Positions 25,197-34,961 are shown, counted from the stretch's first letter. The stretch: 64,000 nt of DNA from Algoriphagus oliviformis (GCF_017254915.1 NZ_JAFKCT010000001.1:496001-560000), one strand, 5' to 3'. Notes: generated from the sequence alone by a model not told the origin. Numbers and translations are program-made.

Positions 25197-27335
25197 ATGA
25201 TTGTTAAAAAATTCCTGTTCATTGCACTTCTGTGGTCTTTTCCCCTGCTGAATACCAGCTTGGCGCAAAGCACAAAGGCTGACAGCCTGTCCAAAGTCTT
25301 GAGCAGCCTAGAGGAAGACACTGCGAAGGTCAGCACCTACGTGGATTTGGGGCTTGAGCTGATGGGGTCTGATGTCGCGTCAGCCCTAGGGTACTTAGAC
25401 CAAGCCATCGATTTGGGAACCAAGCTTGGACACAAGGAAGGCTTGGCCAAAGCCCACAATGCAAAGGGAAGGACTTATGCCCAGCAAGGGGATTTTCACG
25501 AAGCAATTCTCTCCTTCCAGGAAGCACTGGTCTTCTTTCGGGAAACCGGGGACAAAACCGGCGAGGCCAATATCCTCAGCAATCTCGGCTCGATCTACTA
25601 CCTGCTGGGCAACAACAGCAAAGCCCTGGAGCTGCACTTTGAGTCTCTGAAGATCTCCGAACAGGTGGACAACAAGCTGCGGATCGGCACCTCCTACAAC
25701 AACATCGGCACCGTCTACAGCAAAAACCGCAGCACCAGCAAAGAGGCCCTGACCTATTTCAAACGGTCTTTGGCCGTCTTTCAGAATATCGGTTTGGAAT
25801 CCGGAGAGGCCATCGCAGCCATGAATATCGGAGAGGTCTATTTTCTGGACTCCAACTACGACTCGGCCATCTATTTCCATCAACTGGCGCTGGAGCTATG
25901 CGATGGAACGCTCGACGCCACCTTTCCCCTGACCCAGCTGGGGGAGATCAACTCCGAACTGGGCAAGTTTCGGGAGGCGCACGGCTATCACGAACGGGCC
26001 CTGAAGATCTCTGAGGACTCGGACGCGAAGTTTGAACTGACGCAAAGTCTGATCGGCTTGGCAAAAACCCAGATCAAACAAAAAGACTTTGGAGGCGCCA
26101 TTCGAAGTTTTGATCAGGCCAAGCTGCTGGCGATCTCCCTTGATGCGAAAAGCGAGCTCGTGGATGTGTACCAAAACCTGGCCGAAACGCAGGCCCAAAT
26201 CGGAAACTACAAGGCTGCGTATGAAAATGAAATCAGCGCAAAATCCGTCAAGGAGGAAATCGCAAAATCAAGCACCGAACAGCGAATCCAGCAAATCCAG
26301 TTTGAATATGAACTGGACAAAAAAGAGGCGGAGATCGAGCTTCTCCAGAAAGACACCGAGCTGAAAAACGCAGCCGTCTTCAACCAACGGATCATCATTT
26401 TCGCCTCTTTGGGAGGCTTGGCGATGTTTGTGGTCATCAGTATTTCCCTTTTTCGAAACAACCTCAGCAAGCAAAAGGCAAACCGCCTCCTGCAAATCCA
26501 AAAAGAGGAAATCCGAACCCAGAGGGAAAATGTGGTCAATGCCTACGACCAATTGAAATCCACCCAGGCGCAGCTGATCCAAGCCGAAAAAATGGCTTCA
26601 CTCGGAGAACTCACCGCCGGTATCGCCCACGAGATCCAAAACCCGCTCAACTTCGTGAAGAACTTTTCGGAAGTCAGCGAGGAGCTGGTCGATGAGATGA
26701 AGGAGGAATTGGAAAAAGGCGCCTATGACGAGGCGAAAGCCCTGGGGGACGAACTGAAGCAAAACCTGACCAGGATCATGCTTCACGGCAAGCGGGCCGA
26801 TGCCATCGTCAAGGGCATGCTGGAACACAGCAGAACAAACCAAAGTGACAAAACTCCCACCGATATCAATGGCCTGGTCGAGGAGTTTGTGCGTCTTTCC
26901 TACCACGGGCTGAGGGCCAAGGACAAATCCTTCAACGCCGATTTCAAGCTGGATCTAGATCCAGCTTTGCCAAAAGCCGAGGTCGTAGCCGGGGATCTGG
27001 GCAGGGTAATCCTCAATCTGGTGAACAACGCTTTTTACGCGGTCAATGAAAAAGCTAAATCCGGAAGTGAGGGCTTCAGACCGGAAGTGAGGATCGGCAG
27101 CAGGAGAGTCGGCTCCGGCGTGGAGATTTCCATCCAGGACAACGGCACGGGCATTCCCGACTCGATCAAGGACAAAATCTTCCAACCTTTCTTCACCACC
27201 AAACCTACCGGATCCGGTACTGGTCTGGGTCTCTCACTGAGCTATGACATCGTCAAAGCCCATGGGGGCGAGCTGCTGGTGGATTCGGAAAAAGGGAAAG
27301 GCTCCACCTTTTACCTCAGGATTCCCTTTTCATGA
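25197..27335 (+). CDS. TPR-sensor histidine kinase
   Basis: 712 residues. Signal peptide (to 'SLAQ'), then about eight tetratricopeptide repeats in the periplasm (~45-370; 'AKAHNAKGRTYAQQGDFHEAILSFQEAL' pattern, 'SNLGSIYYLLGNNSKALELH', 'NNIGTVYSK'), one membrane helix (~397-418), a coiled coil, and a cytoplasmic kinase. The phospho-accepting His478 is in 'AGIAHEIQNPLNF'; N, G1, F and G2 boxes are 'NLVNNAFYAV', 'DNGTGIP', 'FQPFFTT' and 'GTGLGLSLSYDIV'. No receiver domain and no response regulator gene is adjacent. It lies 86 bp after the giant T9SS protein and may be co-transcribed. Such TPR kinases are common in Bacteroidota; the signal sensed is unknown. Confidence 0.93.
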   Translation: MIVKKFLFIALLWSFPLLNTSLAQSTKADSLSKVLSSLEEDTAKVSTYVDLGLELMGSDVASALGYLDQAIDLGTKLGHKEGLAKAHNAKGRTYAQQGDFHEAILSFQEALVFFRETGDKTGEANILSNLGSIYYLLGNNSKALELHFESLKISEQVDNKLRIGTSYNNIGTVYSKNRSTSKEALTYFKRSLAVFQNIGLESGEAIAAMNIGEVYFLDSNYDSAIYFHQLALELCDGTLDATFPLTQLGEINSELGKFREAHGYHERALKISEDSDAKFELTQSLIGLAKTQIKQKDFGGAIRSFDQAKLLAISLDAKSELVDVYQNLAETQAQIGNYKAAYENEISAKSVKEEIAKSSTEQRIQQIQFEYELDKKEAEIELLQKDTELKNAAVFNQRIIIFASLGGLAMFVVISISLFRNNLSKQKANRLLQIQKEEIRTQRENVVNAYDQLKSTQAQLIQAEKMASLGELTAGIAHEIQNPLNFVKNFSEVSEELVDEMKEELEKGAYDEAKALGDELKQNLTRIMLHGKRADAIVKGMLEHSRTNQSDKTPTDINGLVEEFVRLSYHGLRAKDKSFNADFKLDLDPALPKAEVVAGDLGRVILNLVNNAFYAVNEKAKSGSEGFRPEVRIGSRRVGSGVEISIQDNGTGIPDSIKDKIFQPFFTTKPTGSGTGLGLSLSYDIVKAHGGELLVDSEKGKGSTFYLRIPFS

Positions 27336-27724
27336 CTTTGAATTTGCGAAAGCTGATGCCGGGGACTCCGGTTTTCAGCTGCGCTGATTTTTTTTGGGCC
27401 TTTGGGGCGGATCGGGAGTCCCGGCGCTATCAGCAGTTTGTGCAAAAATTCGATTTGAATTGATCCTGATATTGTCGGAAATTTAAGATAGCCTGTCCAG
27501 CGATCTGAGTGCAGGCCTAGTACAGCCACCTATTTTTAGCTTCCCGACCCGAGCCCCTTCTTCCCGCGTATTTGCTCTCGGGTTCATTGCCTCGATGCCC
27601 TGCCATGGACTTTCGCCAGTTGGTAGGGAATTGTCCCCTGTGGCAATCCACGACGGAAGCATGGCTTTCGCCTTCCCGCAAAAATCCTCCACGCGTATCC
27701 CCAATCCAAAAACCCAAATACACC
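27336..27724. other. Intergenic stretch, nothing recognised
   Basis: About 390 bp. Frames passing through it have no family resemblance. No hairpin with a T run, repeat array or RNA gene was seen. Confidence 0.45.
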
Positions 27725-28243
27725 ATGAAAAGATCTATGCTAGCCTTCTTTTTGGCCCTGGCCTTCACTGCCTGCCAAGAAAGCAAGAGGTACACCCAGC
27801 AATCCGCGGAGATAGAGGCCGTCAAATCCCTATTTGCCGCCTACGAATCTGGCGTTCTGGAATCCCAGCGGCCTTTCTATGCCGAAAACGCCCAGATTTT
27901 CTACAATGCGCCCGAGTCCGAGCCCTCCACCTTGGATGAGATCCTGGCCAAACAGGCCGAGGAAATGGCCGAGTTTTCTGACTTTTCCATCACGTTCGAT
28001 GACGACGGCATCGAGATGGTCGTCACCGACAAGGGCGAGACCTGGGTCAACTTCTGGGGTGAATGGCACGGCACCATGAAAGCCACAGGCCAAAAATTTG
28101 TCATCCCTATCCATGAAACGCTGCAGTTTGTCGACGGAAAGGTCGTGAAGTAATTTGGCTACTGGGACAATGCGCCTCTCGTACGGGCATTCATGGACTA
28201 CCAGGCCAGCCAGCAGAGCGCCTCCGACTCTATCCCAGACTAG
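27725..28243 (+). pseudogene. SnoaL/NTF2-like lipoprotein interrupted by a nonsense codon
   Basis: The start at 27725 gives a lipoprotein signal with Cys in 'LAFTACQES'. An NTF2-like fold follows ('VKSLFAAYESGVLE', 'FYAENAQIFYNAP', 'WVNFWGEWHGTMKATGQKFVIPIHETLQFVDGKVVK'). A TAA stands at 28151-28153 (codon 143). Beyond it the same frame reads on for 29 more good residues, starting 'FGYWDNAPLVRAF', to a TAG at 28241-28243. 'F-x-Y-W-D' directly after 'DGKVVK' is the normal end of these proteins, so the TAA is probably a recent GAA-to-TAA type change. The shortened 142-residue protein lacks the last strand and helix. It may still be made; function unknown. A sequencing error is the alternative. 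Confidence 0.7.
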
Positions 28244-28312
28244 ACCGGAGCAGAAATAGATGAGGGCGTCAATCGTCCCTTTCTTTTTCCAAAAACCCAA
28301 AACACCGAAAAA

Positions 28313-29320
28313 ATGCTCAAGAGACTTCTTTTGCTGTTCCTTTCCCTGCTGCTCGTAGCAGGATTGGGAATCTATTTCTATGTGCAGGTCAACTGGGACA
28401 AGCAGTATGATATTCCTTACCCTGCACTGCAGACCAGTACCGACTCGGCGACCATCGCTAGGGGAAAGTATCTGGTCCATGGGCCGGCCCATTGCTCCAA
28501 CTGCCATGTGTCCAGCATTCCGGATATGATCGCCGCAGATGCTGGCGAGGCTGTTCCGCTCAAGGGCGGCGCACCCTTTCCGATGGGGCCCTTGGGCGTG
28601 CTCTACGTGCCCAACCTGACTCCAGATCCGACTACGGGCATAGGGCGCTACTCTGACCAGCAGATCTTCCGGATGATGCGGCATGCCGTGAGGCCGAGCG
28701 GAATTGCATCCATTTCCCTTTTAATGCCTTTCTGGAATATGGCCGATGAAGATCTAATTGCCGTCGTCTCCTACCTCAGAAGTATGGAGCCGATCGAAAA
28801 TAACGTTCCTGCTGCCGAATGGTCTTTTTTAGGCAAGGCAGTGCGGGTGTTTGTCCCTTCGTTTCATCCCATCCAAAACCCCACTCCCGCCAAATCCGCT
28901 CCACCTATGGCTCCGACCATTGAGAGGGGAGAGTACCTCGCCCGGTACGTCGCCAACTGTGTCGGATGCCATACCGAGCGTGATCCCATGACTTTCGAAG
29001 CCATCGATGCGGAGTATGCCGGGGGAATGGAGTTTGAGCCCTACCCAGAGCTGAATATCGCTGCGGGAGAAGATCCCGATCTATGGATGCGTACGCCCAA
29101 CATCACTCCCCATCCCCAGAGCGCCCTTTCCAAATTCAAGAACCTGGACGAGTGGAAGGCCCGATTCAGGCAAGGTCGGCAGATCAATATCTCGCCCATG
29201 CACTGGGGTCCGTTCTCCCGACTTTCCGATGAAGACCTGGAGGCACTCTACCTGTACCTCCACAGCCTGGATCCGGTGGAAAAGGACGTTGGGCCGCTCA
29301 TGTACAAGAAAAACGAATGA
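28313..29320 (+). CDS. Membrane-anchored diheme cytochrome c
   Basis: 335 residues. An N-terminal uncleaved helix (~5-24) anchors the protein; two c-type heme sites follow, 'CSNCH' near residue 62 and 'CVGCH' near residue 221, each in a similar half with 'ARGKYLV' or 'ERGEYLARYV' before it. 'VPNLTPDP' and 'TPNITPHP' repeat the same motif in both halves, so the protein is an internal duplication. It resembles the diheme cytochrome subunits of alcohol or sugar dehydrogenases. It probably passes electrons in the periplasm. The esterase gene follows after a hairpin, so it is probably its own unit. The lipoprotein dehydrogenase 4 kb away has its own heme domain and need not be its partner. Confidence 0.88.
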   Translation: MLKRLLLLFLSLLLVAGLGIYFYVQVNWDKQYDIPYPALQTSTDSATIARGKYLVHGPAHCSNCHVSSIPDMIAADAGEAVPLKGGAPFPMGPLGVLYVPNLTPDPTTGIGRYSDQQIFRMMRHAVRPSGIASISLLMPFWNMADEDLIAVVSYLRSMEPIENNVPAAEWSFLGKAVRVFVPSFHPIQNPTPAKSAPPMAPTIERGEYLARYVANCVGCHTERDPMTFEAIDAEYAGGMEFEPYPELNIAAGEDPDLWMRTPNITPHPQSALSKFKNLDEWKARFRQGRQINISPMHWGPFSRLSDEDLEALYLYLHSLDPVEKDVGPLMYKKNE

Positions 29321-29334
29321 ATTTTAGTCTGTTC

Positions 29335-29375
29335 GAAAACGGGAGCCTGGGCCAGAGCCCCGTTTTCTCCTTTCC
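29335..29375 (+). terminator. Probable terminator after cytochrome gene
   Basis: GAAAACGGG (29335-29343) pairs with CCCGTTTTC (29359-29367). The following tract is T/C mixed rather than a pure T run, so strength is uncertain. Confidence 0.45.
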
Positions 29376-29500
29376 TTCCAGCCTACTTCCATCAATCTTA
29401 CAGTATTGACTTTCAGGGAAAAAACCGGATGGGCGGTTTTGATTTTTGTCTCTATATACACAAATTGAGACAATAGAAATTGACCATAAACCCAATTCCC

Positions 29501-31165
29501 ATGAAAAACAACCGGCGAGATTTTTTGCAAAAAATCGGACTGGGGACTGCCGGCATCGCGGCGGTTCCTTTCGCAGGCCACGCCCACAGTAGCAGCGTCG
29601 AAGCGCACGATGCAGAAGACGAGCAGTATCTCCAGATCGGTGATGACATCGCGGTGGCCAATACCGCCTACGGCAAAATCCGGGGCTACAAACTGCACGG
29701 GATATTCACTTTCCTTGGCGTGCCCTACGGTGCGGACACCTCCGGCAAAAACCGCTTCATGCCTCCCCAAAAGCCCGAAAAATGGGACGGAGTCAAAGAG
29801 ACCATCTGGTGGGGCAATACCGCGCCCCAGATCATGGACCGTCGCTACGCCAACGTGCACTACTCCTTTGCCGACCACTGGAACTATGACGACGTGAGTG
29901 AAGACTGTCTCCGGCTCAACGTCTGGACGCCCGCGATTGCCGATGGCAAAAAGCGCCCGGTGATGGTCTGGCTGCACGGAGGTGGCTTCACCAACGGCAA
30001 TGGCATCGAGCAGGACGGCTATCACGGGGAAAACTTCTCCCGAAAAGGCGACGTCGTTTTCGTGTCGATCAACCATCGTCTCGGCCCCATCGGCTTCACC
30101 GATCTCTCGGGAGTAGGGGGAGCAAAGTATGCCGGTTCTGGCAACGCAAGCCAGCTGGACATCATCGCTGCGCTGGAATGGGTGAGGGACAACATCGCCG
30201 GCTTTGGCGGTGATCCCGGCAACGTCACCATCATGGGCCAATCTGGAGGCGGGGCCAAAGTCACCTGCACCATGGCCATGCCTGCTTCCAAGGGCCTGGT
30301 GCACAAGGGCGTCGCCCTGAGTGGGTCCATGCTCACCGCCAACTCCCAAGATTACAGCCAAAAACTCGGACAATACGTGATGGAGGAGGCGGGGCTCAGT
30401 CCCCAAACGCTCGACCAACTGCAGGAGATTCCCTGGAGGGAATACATCGATCTGGCCAACAAGGCCCTGGATCGCATGCGCAAGGAAAACCCCCAGCCAG
30501 GATTCAGGGGTGGTTTTGGTCCGGTGGCCGATGGGGTCAACGTGCCCAAGGGACAGTTTTTCAGCAATCCAAACGACCACACCGCCGACATGCCTCTCCT
30601 GATCTGCACGACCTTCCACGAATGGAACGCCACCAGGACCGATGCCCAGCTCGACCAAATAGACCTCAACGGTGTCATAGAGCGCCTCAGCCCCAGGTTT
30701 GGCGACAAAACGGCCGAGATCGTGAATGCCTACAACAGCGCCTTCCCCGGCAAGAAGCCTGCTGAGATCTGGGCACTGGTGTCCTCGAGCCGACAGGCTG
30801 CGGTCAACTGCGGCAACGCGAAAGCCAGTCAAAAAGCACCCGTGTACATGGCTTGGTTCGGCTGGGAGCCCAAGCTCTACGACGGTCGGATGCGGGCCTT
30901 CCACTGCATAGACATCTGCTTTTGGTATGACAATACCGACCGCATGTACACCCACACCGGCGGGGGCAGGCGGCCGCGCATGCTTTCCGAAAAAATGTCC
31001 GCCTCCCTGCTGGCCTTCATGAAGACAGGCAATCCCAATGCGGGAGCCCTTCCCGAATGGCCCAAGTTCACGGCCCAAAACGGGGAAACCATGGTGCTCA
31101 ACGACATAAGCGAGGTGAAAAACGATCCGGATCGCGCAGCACGAATGACGCTTCCGCAGTCCTAA
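29501..31165 (+). CDS. Carboxylesterase/lipase family protein (type B) with Tat-like signal
   Basis: About 554 residues. The N-terminus has 'NNRRDFLQKIGLGTAGIAA', a twin-arginine (RRDFL) export signal. The alpha/beta-hydrolase shows 'YGKIRGYKLHGIFTFLGVPYG', 'SEDCLRLNVWTP', 'WLHGGGF' (oxyanion hole) and the nucleophile elbow 'GQSGGG'. Candidate acid and His are in 'CTTFHEWNA' and 'MRAFHCIDICF'. It should hydrolyse an ester in the periplasm; substrate unknown. The frame opens at ATG 29480 but the second ATG at 29501 puts the RR motif at the normal distance from the start. It is monocistronic, with a strong terminator. Confidence 0.9.
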   Translation: MKNNRRDFLQKIGLGTAGIAAVPFAGHAHSSSVEAHDAEDEQYLQIGDDIAVANTAYGKIRGYKLHGIFTFLGVPYGADTSGKNRFMPPQKPEKWDGVKETIWWGNTAPQIMDRRYANVHYSFADHWNYDDVSEDCLRLNVWTPAIADGKKRPVMVWLHGGGFTNGNGIEQDGYHGENFSRKGDVVFVSINHRLGPIGFTDLSGVGGAKYAGSGNASQLDIIAALEWVRDNIAGFGGDPGNVTIMGQSGGGAKVTCTMAMPASKGLVHKGVALSGSMLTANSQDYSQKLGQYVMEEAGLSPQTLDQLQEIPWREYIDLANKALDRMRKENPQPGFRGGFGPVADGVNVPKGQFFSNPNDHTADMPLLICTTFHEWNATRTDAQLDQIDLNGVIERLSPRFGDKTAEIVNAYNSAFPGKKPAEIWALVSSSRQAAVNCGNAKASQKAPVYMAWFGWEPKLYDGRMRAFHCIDICFWYDNTDRMYTHTGGGRRPRMLSEKMSASLLAFMKTGNPNAGALPEWPKFTAQNGETMVLNDISEVKNDPDRAARMTLPQS

Positions 31166-31190
31166 GGCATACTTTCAGCACGCTTTTCCA

Positions 31191-31226
31191 GGGTTTCGGA
31201 GGTTCTTCCTTCGAAACCCTTTTTTT
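31191..31226 (+). terminator. Intrinsic terminator of the esterase gene
   Basis: GGGTTTCG (31191-31198) pairs with CGAAACCC (31212-31219), with inner GAGG/CCTT pairs, followed by seven T (31220-31226). Confidence 0.85.
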
Positions 31227-31378
31227 GACATTTAACCCAAAAAAAATACGTATCCCTTTTTTTGGGCCAAGCCATTTTTTACCTTATCGGAAAGAAGTAT
31301 TTTTCTACAGAACAGTTTTCTGCCACCCAAGTAACCCCCCGTTTTTAGATTTCTTTCCTGATTTTAACCACGTTCTCC

Positions 31379-33034
31379 ATGACCGACTTTAAAAGCTACA
31401 AAGTTCCCTACGAACTTGCACCCGAATATTCCAAAGCGGTAGCCTATTTCTCCATGGAATTTGCCGTCCACCAACCGCTGAAAATCTATAGTGGTGGGCT
31501 GGGCTTCCTGTCAGGCTCGCACCTGAGAAGCGCCTATGAGCTCAAGCAAAACCTGATCGGCATCGGCATCCTCTGGAAGTATGGCTACTATGACCAAGGC
31601 CGAAACCAAGACCAGACCCTGAAGGCCGAATGGTACGAAAAAACCTACAGCTTCCTCGTGGACACGGGCATCAAGATCCAGGTGCCGGTACACAACCAGC
31701 CTGTTTGGGTCAAAGCCTGGTACCTTCCCCCGGAGACCTTCGAAAGCGCACCGCTTTTTCTCCTCAGTACCGACCTGCCGGAAAACGACTACCTCAGCCA
31801 AACCATTACGCATAAGCTCTATGACGCCGACACCGCGGCCAAGATCGCCCAAATGATGATCTTGGGCATTGGCGGGGCGATGCTCATCGACCAGCTCAAC
31901 TTCAATCCCGAGCTCTACCACCTCAACGAAGCCCATGCGGGCAGCAGCGTCTACTACCTGATGAAGAAGTTTGGCAGCAAAGAGGAAGTAAAAAAACACC
32001 TGGTCTTCACTACCCATACGCCGGAAGAAGCCGGAAACGAGAAGCACGACTACTACCTGCTAAACAAGATGAGCTTCTTCTACGGACACTCGATCTCCGA
32101 AGTCCAGTCACTGACCGAGATGGACGGCAGTGTGTACAACCACAGCCTGGCTGCGCTGCGGTTTGCCCGTGCGTCCAACGGCGTGAGCAAGCTCCATGGA
32201 GAGGTGAGCCGAAAAATGTGGGGACACTACCCCAACATCCCCGAGATCCAATCCATCACCAACGCCCAAAACTGGAAATACTGGGCGGACAAGCAGCTCT
32301 ACCGCTACATGGAAGACGCGGACAACGAGTCCTTCGACGACCGCAAGCGTTTCCTGAAAAAACGGGCTTTTGAGATCGTGGCCGACCAGACCGGGAAGCT
32401 CTTTGACCCTGAGGTGCTTACCATCGTCTGGGCTCGTCGCTTCGCCGCCTACAAGCGCGCGGATCTGATCACGCAGGACCTCGCCCGATTCCAGGCGCTG
32501 ATGGAAAACACCGAACATCCCGTACAGATCATCTGGGCAGGCAAGCCCTATCCCATGGACTATGGGGCGATCAGCGTCTTCAACTCCCTGGTGCACCTCA
32601 GCAAGCGCTTTCACAATGTGGCCGTGTGCGTGGACTACGAGCTGTCCCTCAGCAAGCGCCTCAAGCAGGCCTCCGACCTCTGGCTCAACAATCCCCGCGT
32701 GCCGCGCGAAGCTTCCGGCACCAGCGGTATGAGCGCCGCGATGAACGGCTCGGTCAACTTCAGCACCTTTGACGGCTGGATCTGCGAGTTTGCCAAGCAT
32801 GGGGAAAACTGCTTCATCGTCCCCCAAGCCGACTACCACAATCTCAGCATCCAGGATCAGGACAACCAAGACCTCGACCATCTCTTCGAAATTCTCCAAA
32901 ACGAAATCCTGCCCACCTACTACGGCAACAAGCGCAAATGGCGGGACATCGTCCAGGCCGGGATGCACGACGTACGCCACGAGTTTGACAGCAACAGGAT
33001 GGCGGATGAGTACTATAAGCTGCTCTATACCTGA
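31379..33034 (+). CDS. GT35 alpha-glucan phosphorylase-like protein lacking the PLP lysine
   Basis: 551 residues, the short bacterial/archaeal-type GT35 length. Family marks: 'VAYFSMEFAVHQPLKIYSGGLGFLSGSHLRSA' start, 'LYHLNEAHAG', 'FTTHTPEEAGNE', 'RRFAAYKRADL', 'WAGKPYP' and the C-terminal 'REASGTSGM'. In glycogen phosphorylase this last motif continues with the Lys that carries PLP; here residue 452 is Ser ('GTSGMSAAMNG'). Without PLP, normal phosphorolysis is not expected. The protein may be a glucan-binding or glycosyl-transferring relative; such Lys-less members may exist elsewhere in Bacteroidota. The arginine/lysine that bind phosphate ('RRFAAYKR') are still there. It is monocistronic between two terminators. 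Confidence 0.88.
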   Translation: MTDFKSYKVPYELAPEYSKAVAYFSMEFAVHQPLKIYSGGLGFLSGSHLRSAYELKQNLIGIGILWKYGYYDQGRNQDQTLKAEWYEKTYSFLVDTGIKIQVPVHNQPVWVKAWYLPPETFESAPLFLLSTDLPENDYLSQTITHKLYDADTAAKIAQMMILGIGGAMLIDQLNFNPELYHLNEAHAGSSVYYLMKKFGSKEEVKKHLVFTTHTPEEAGNEKHDYYLLNKMSFFYGHSISEVQSLTEMDGSVYNHSLAALRFARASNGVSKLHGEVSRKMWGHYPNIPEIQSITNAQNWKYWADKQLYRYMEDADNESFDDRKRFLKKRAFEIVADQTGKLFDPEVLTIVWARRFAAYKRADLITQDLARFQALMENTEHPVQIIWAGKPYPMDYGAISVFNSLVHLSKRFHNVAVCVDYELSLSKRLKQASDLWLNNPRVPREASGTSGMSAAMNGSVNFSTFDGWICEFAKHGENCFIVPQADYHNLSIQDQDNQDLDHLFEILQNEILPTYYGNKRKWRDIVQAGMHDVRHEFDSNRMADEYYKLLYT

Positions 33035-33058
33035 TAGAGAAGCATCCCATGGCAATGC

Positions 33059-33094
33059 AAAAAGCCCCAAGAGAATGATCTCTTGGGGCTTTTT
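33059..33094. terminator. Bidirectional intrinsic terminator between convergent genes
   Basis: GCCCCAAGAGA (33064-33074) pairs perfectly with TCTCTTGGGGC (33079-33089), with an A run on the left and a T run on the right. It serves the GT35 gene and the convergent dehydrogenase gene. Confidence 0.92.
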
Positions 33095-33122
33095 CGCGAC
33101 CATCCGGCCTATCGACCGAGGG

Positions 33123-34784
33123 CTATTTGATCAAGAAGACCTTCCCTTCGTTTTTGCTCATGATGAATACCCGCTTGTCGGCATCGATGCCAAACTTGAG
33201 GTCCACCCGACCGCCGACCAGCTCTTCGAGCGTCATCTCTTTCCCCTCATAGACCACCAGGAGGCTCTCCACCTTCGGAGATGGCCCAGCCGAAAGATCC
33301 GACACGAACAGCCTGCCGGACAGGATGTCTCCAAACAGGAACTTGCCTTTCAGCTCCCCGTAGCCCATGATGTAGCCTGCGAATATCGCCGCCAATTCGT
33401 CGTGCTCGAGCTGGATGAGCGGATAGGTGATGCCGTACTTTTCGTCGTCGGCGGGCAAAGGAAACAGTCTGCGCAGCCTGCCGTAGGGATTGATCACAAA
33501 TGCCCCCTCACGGATTGGCCAGCCGTAGAATTTCCCCGCTTCCACGCGGTTAAGCTCCTCGATGGTATGTTGGCCGATGTCGGTGGCGTAGAAGTTGCCC
33601 TGCTCGTCCCAAAAAATCCGGTTCGGATTTCGGAAGCCGTTCGCATAGACTTCTCCAGCCTTGCCTGGGGTATTGGCAAAAGGGTTGGAGGCCGGAATGC
33701 CGTACTTCCCATTTCGGCTGTTTCGCCCGGCGGGGTCGATTCTCAGGATACTGGAATAGACCTCTTGGGCGTCATTGTGCGAAATGGCCGGAAAACCCCG
33801 CTCCACAGACGCCCCGTCCCCATAGCCGATGTACAGCAGGCCGTAGTCTTCATCCCCTTTTTTGGAATTGGGATTGAAGGCCAGCTCCTGCATGCCGTGT
33901 GCTTGGGAGGGATTGTCGATGCGGAGCATTTCCCTGCTGCTTCCCTCAAACTTCAGACTCGCCGGATCTTTGGCTTGCCACTCGGTCAAAATCCACTGCA
34001 TAAACACGTCCAGACTGTCCGTGTAGCCGATATCGGAGGGACGCGTGCCTCCCGGCTCGGTATGGGCGGTGTAGAAAAGCCCGTTTTCCACAAAGTCAGG
34101 ATGAAAGACAAAACTTCCCAAGCCGGTCGCCCAGCCCGGTTTGCTGACCAGGTCCGGTCTTTGCTCGGCCAGGTTGAGATAAAGCTCCGGCTTTTGGTTG
34201 ACTAGCTGGTAGATGCCCACCCGCTGGTCATTGATCATCAGGCGATCCGTGCCGGGAATGGGCTCCATCTTGGTCATTTTGGCCATGGGAGGCACGGAGT
34301 CGGATGCCGGCAGCTGCGCAAAAAGCTCCAGTTCCAGCCTGATTCCCGAATCCGGTATCCCCGCTTCGATCAGGTTGACCACCGAATCCGGCTCGCCTGC
34401 CTGCACGGTCTCATAAGTGTGGAGATAGCTGAGGAGCGAGTTGATCTTTTCCTCCCCCAAGGCATGGAAGGGAGGCATGGCTACCTTGAATTTCTCCAGC
34501 AGCGCGAGGGCCCGGGGATCCTTGGCGTCGATTTTCGCCTGGGGATTGTTGATAAACTCGACGATCCATTCGGTCTCCACCGTGCGCGTGAGCCCACTCA
34601 GATTGGGCCCGATGCCGTCTTGCTCAAAGTTGTGGCAGTTACTGCATTGTTGCTTGAAAAGCTCCTTTCCCAAACGAATCTGGTCGGGAGAGGTGGAAAT
34701 ATCTTTTCCGAATTCTTTTTCTGGGGCTGAGCAGGCTAGGATAAGCCCACAAAAAAGTGGGACAAGGGCGTATTTGGAGATCAT
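33123..34784 (-). CDS. Cytochrome c / PQQ-dependent sugar dehydrogenase-like lipoprotein
   Basis: 553 residues. A lipoprotein signal ends in 'LILACSAPE'. Residues ~35-125 are a class I cytochrome c ('QCSNCHNFEQDGIGPNLSGL', Met ligand in 'VAMPPFH'). Residues ~150-553 are a six-bladed propeller of the soluble glucose/sorbosone dehydrogenase type ('GWATGLGSFVFHPDF', 'SQAHGMQELAFNP', 'ANGFRNPNRIFWDEQGNFYATDIGQHTIEELNRV', 'YGWPIREG'). The two parts together suggest oxidation of a sugar or polyol with direct transfer to the attached heme, on the periplasmic side. Substrate and true cofactor are uncertain. It is 177 bp downstream of the alginate locus and on the same strand, but it is not an obvious step of alginate breakdown. 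Confidence 0.85.
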   Translation of the reverse strand: MISKYALVPLFCGLILACSAPEKEFGKDISTSPDQIRLGKELFKQQCSNCHNFEQDGIGPNLSGLTRTVETEWIVEFINNPQAKIDAKDPRALALLEKFKVAMPPFHALGEEKINSLLSYLHTYETVQAGEPDSVVNLIEAGIPDSGIRLELELFAQLPASDSVPPMAKMTKMEPIPGTDRLMINDQRVGIYQLVNQKPELYLNLAEQRPDLVSKPGWATGLGSFVFHPDFVENGLFYTAHTEPGGTRPSDIGYTDSLDVFMQWILTEWQAKDPASLKFEGSSREMLRIDNPSQAHGMQELAFNPNSKKGDEDYGLLYIGYGDGASVERGFPAISHNDAQEVYSSILRIDPAGRNSRNGKYGIPASNPFANTPGKAGEVYANGFRNPNRIFWDEQGNFYATDIGQHTIEELNRVEAGKFYGWPIREGAFVINPYGRLRRLFPLPADDEKYGITYPLIQLEHDELAAIFAGYIMGYGELKGKFLFGDILSGRLFVSDLSAGPSPKVESLLVVYEGKEMTLEELVGGRVDLKFGIDADKRVFIMSKNEGKVFLIK

Positions 34785-34961
34785 ATCAAGGGAAATCGCT
34801 GCAAAGGATGCGCTAAAATTTGGCTCCCAATATGCAAATACTTACTCTAAATGCGAAGCATACGAAACAAATCACCCGAAACTTGCCTCTTCCCCTCGAA
34901 AATCGGCAGCAAACAGCCGAATAGCAAAAGAGATGCTATCCGGCCAAGTCTGCCCGTGGAT

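Noticed and set aside
33123..34784. PQQ dehydrogenase-like gene as part of the alginate pathway
   Set aside because: It is close and on the same strand, but no alginate step needs it, and a 177-bp gap separates it from the SDR gene.
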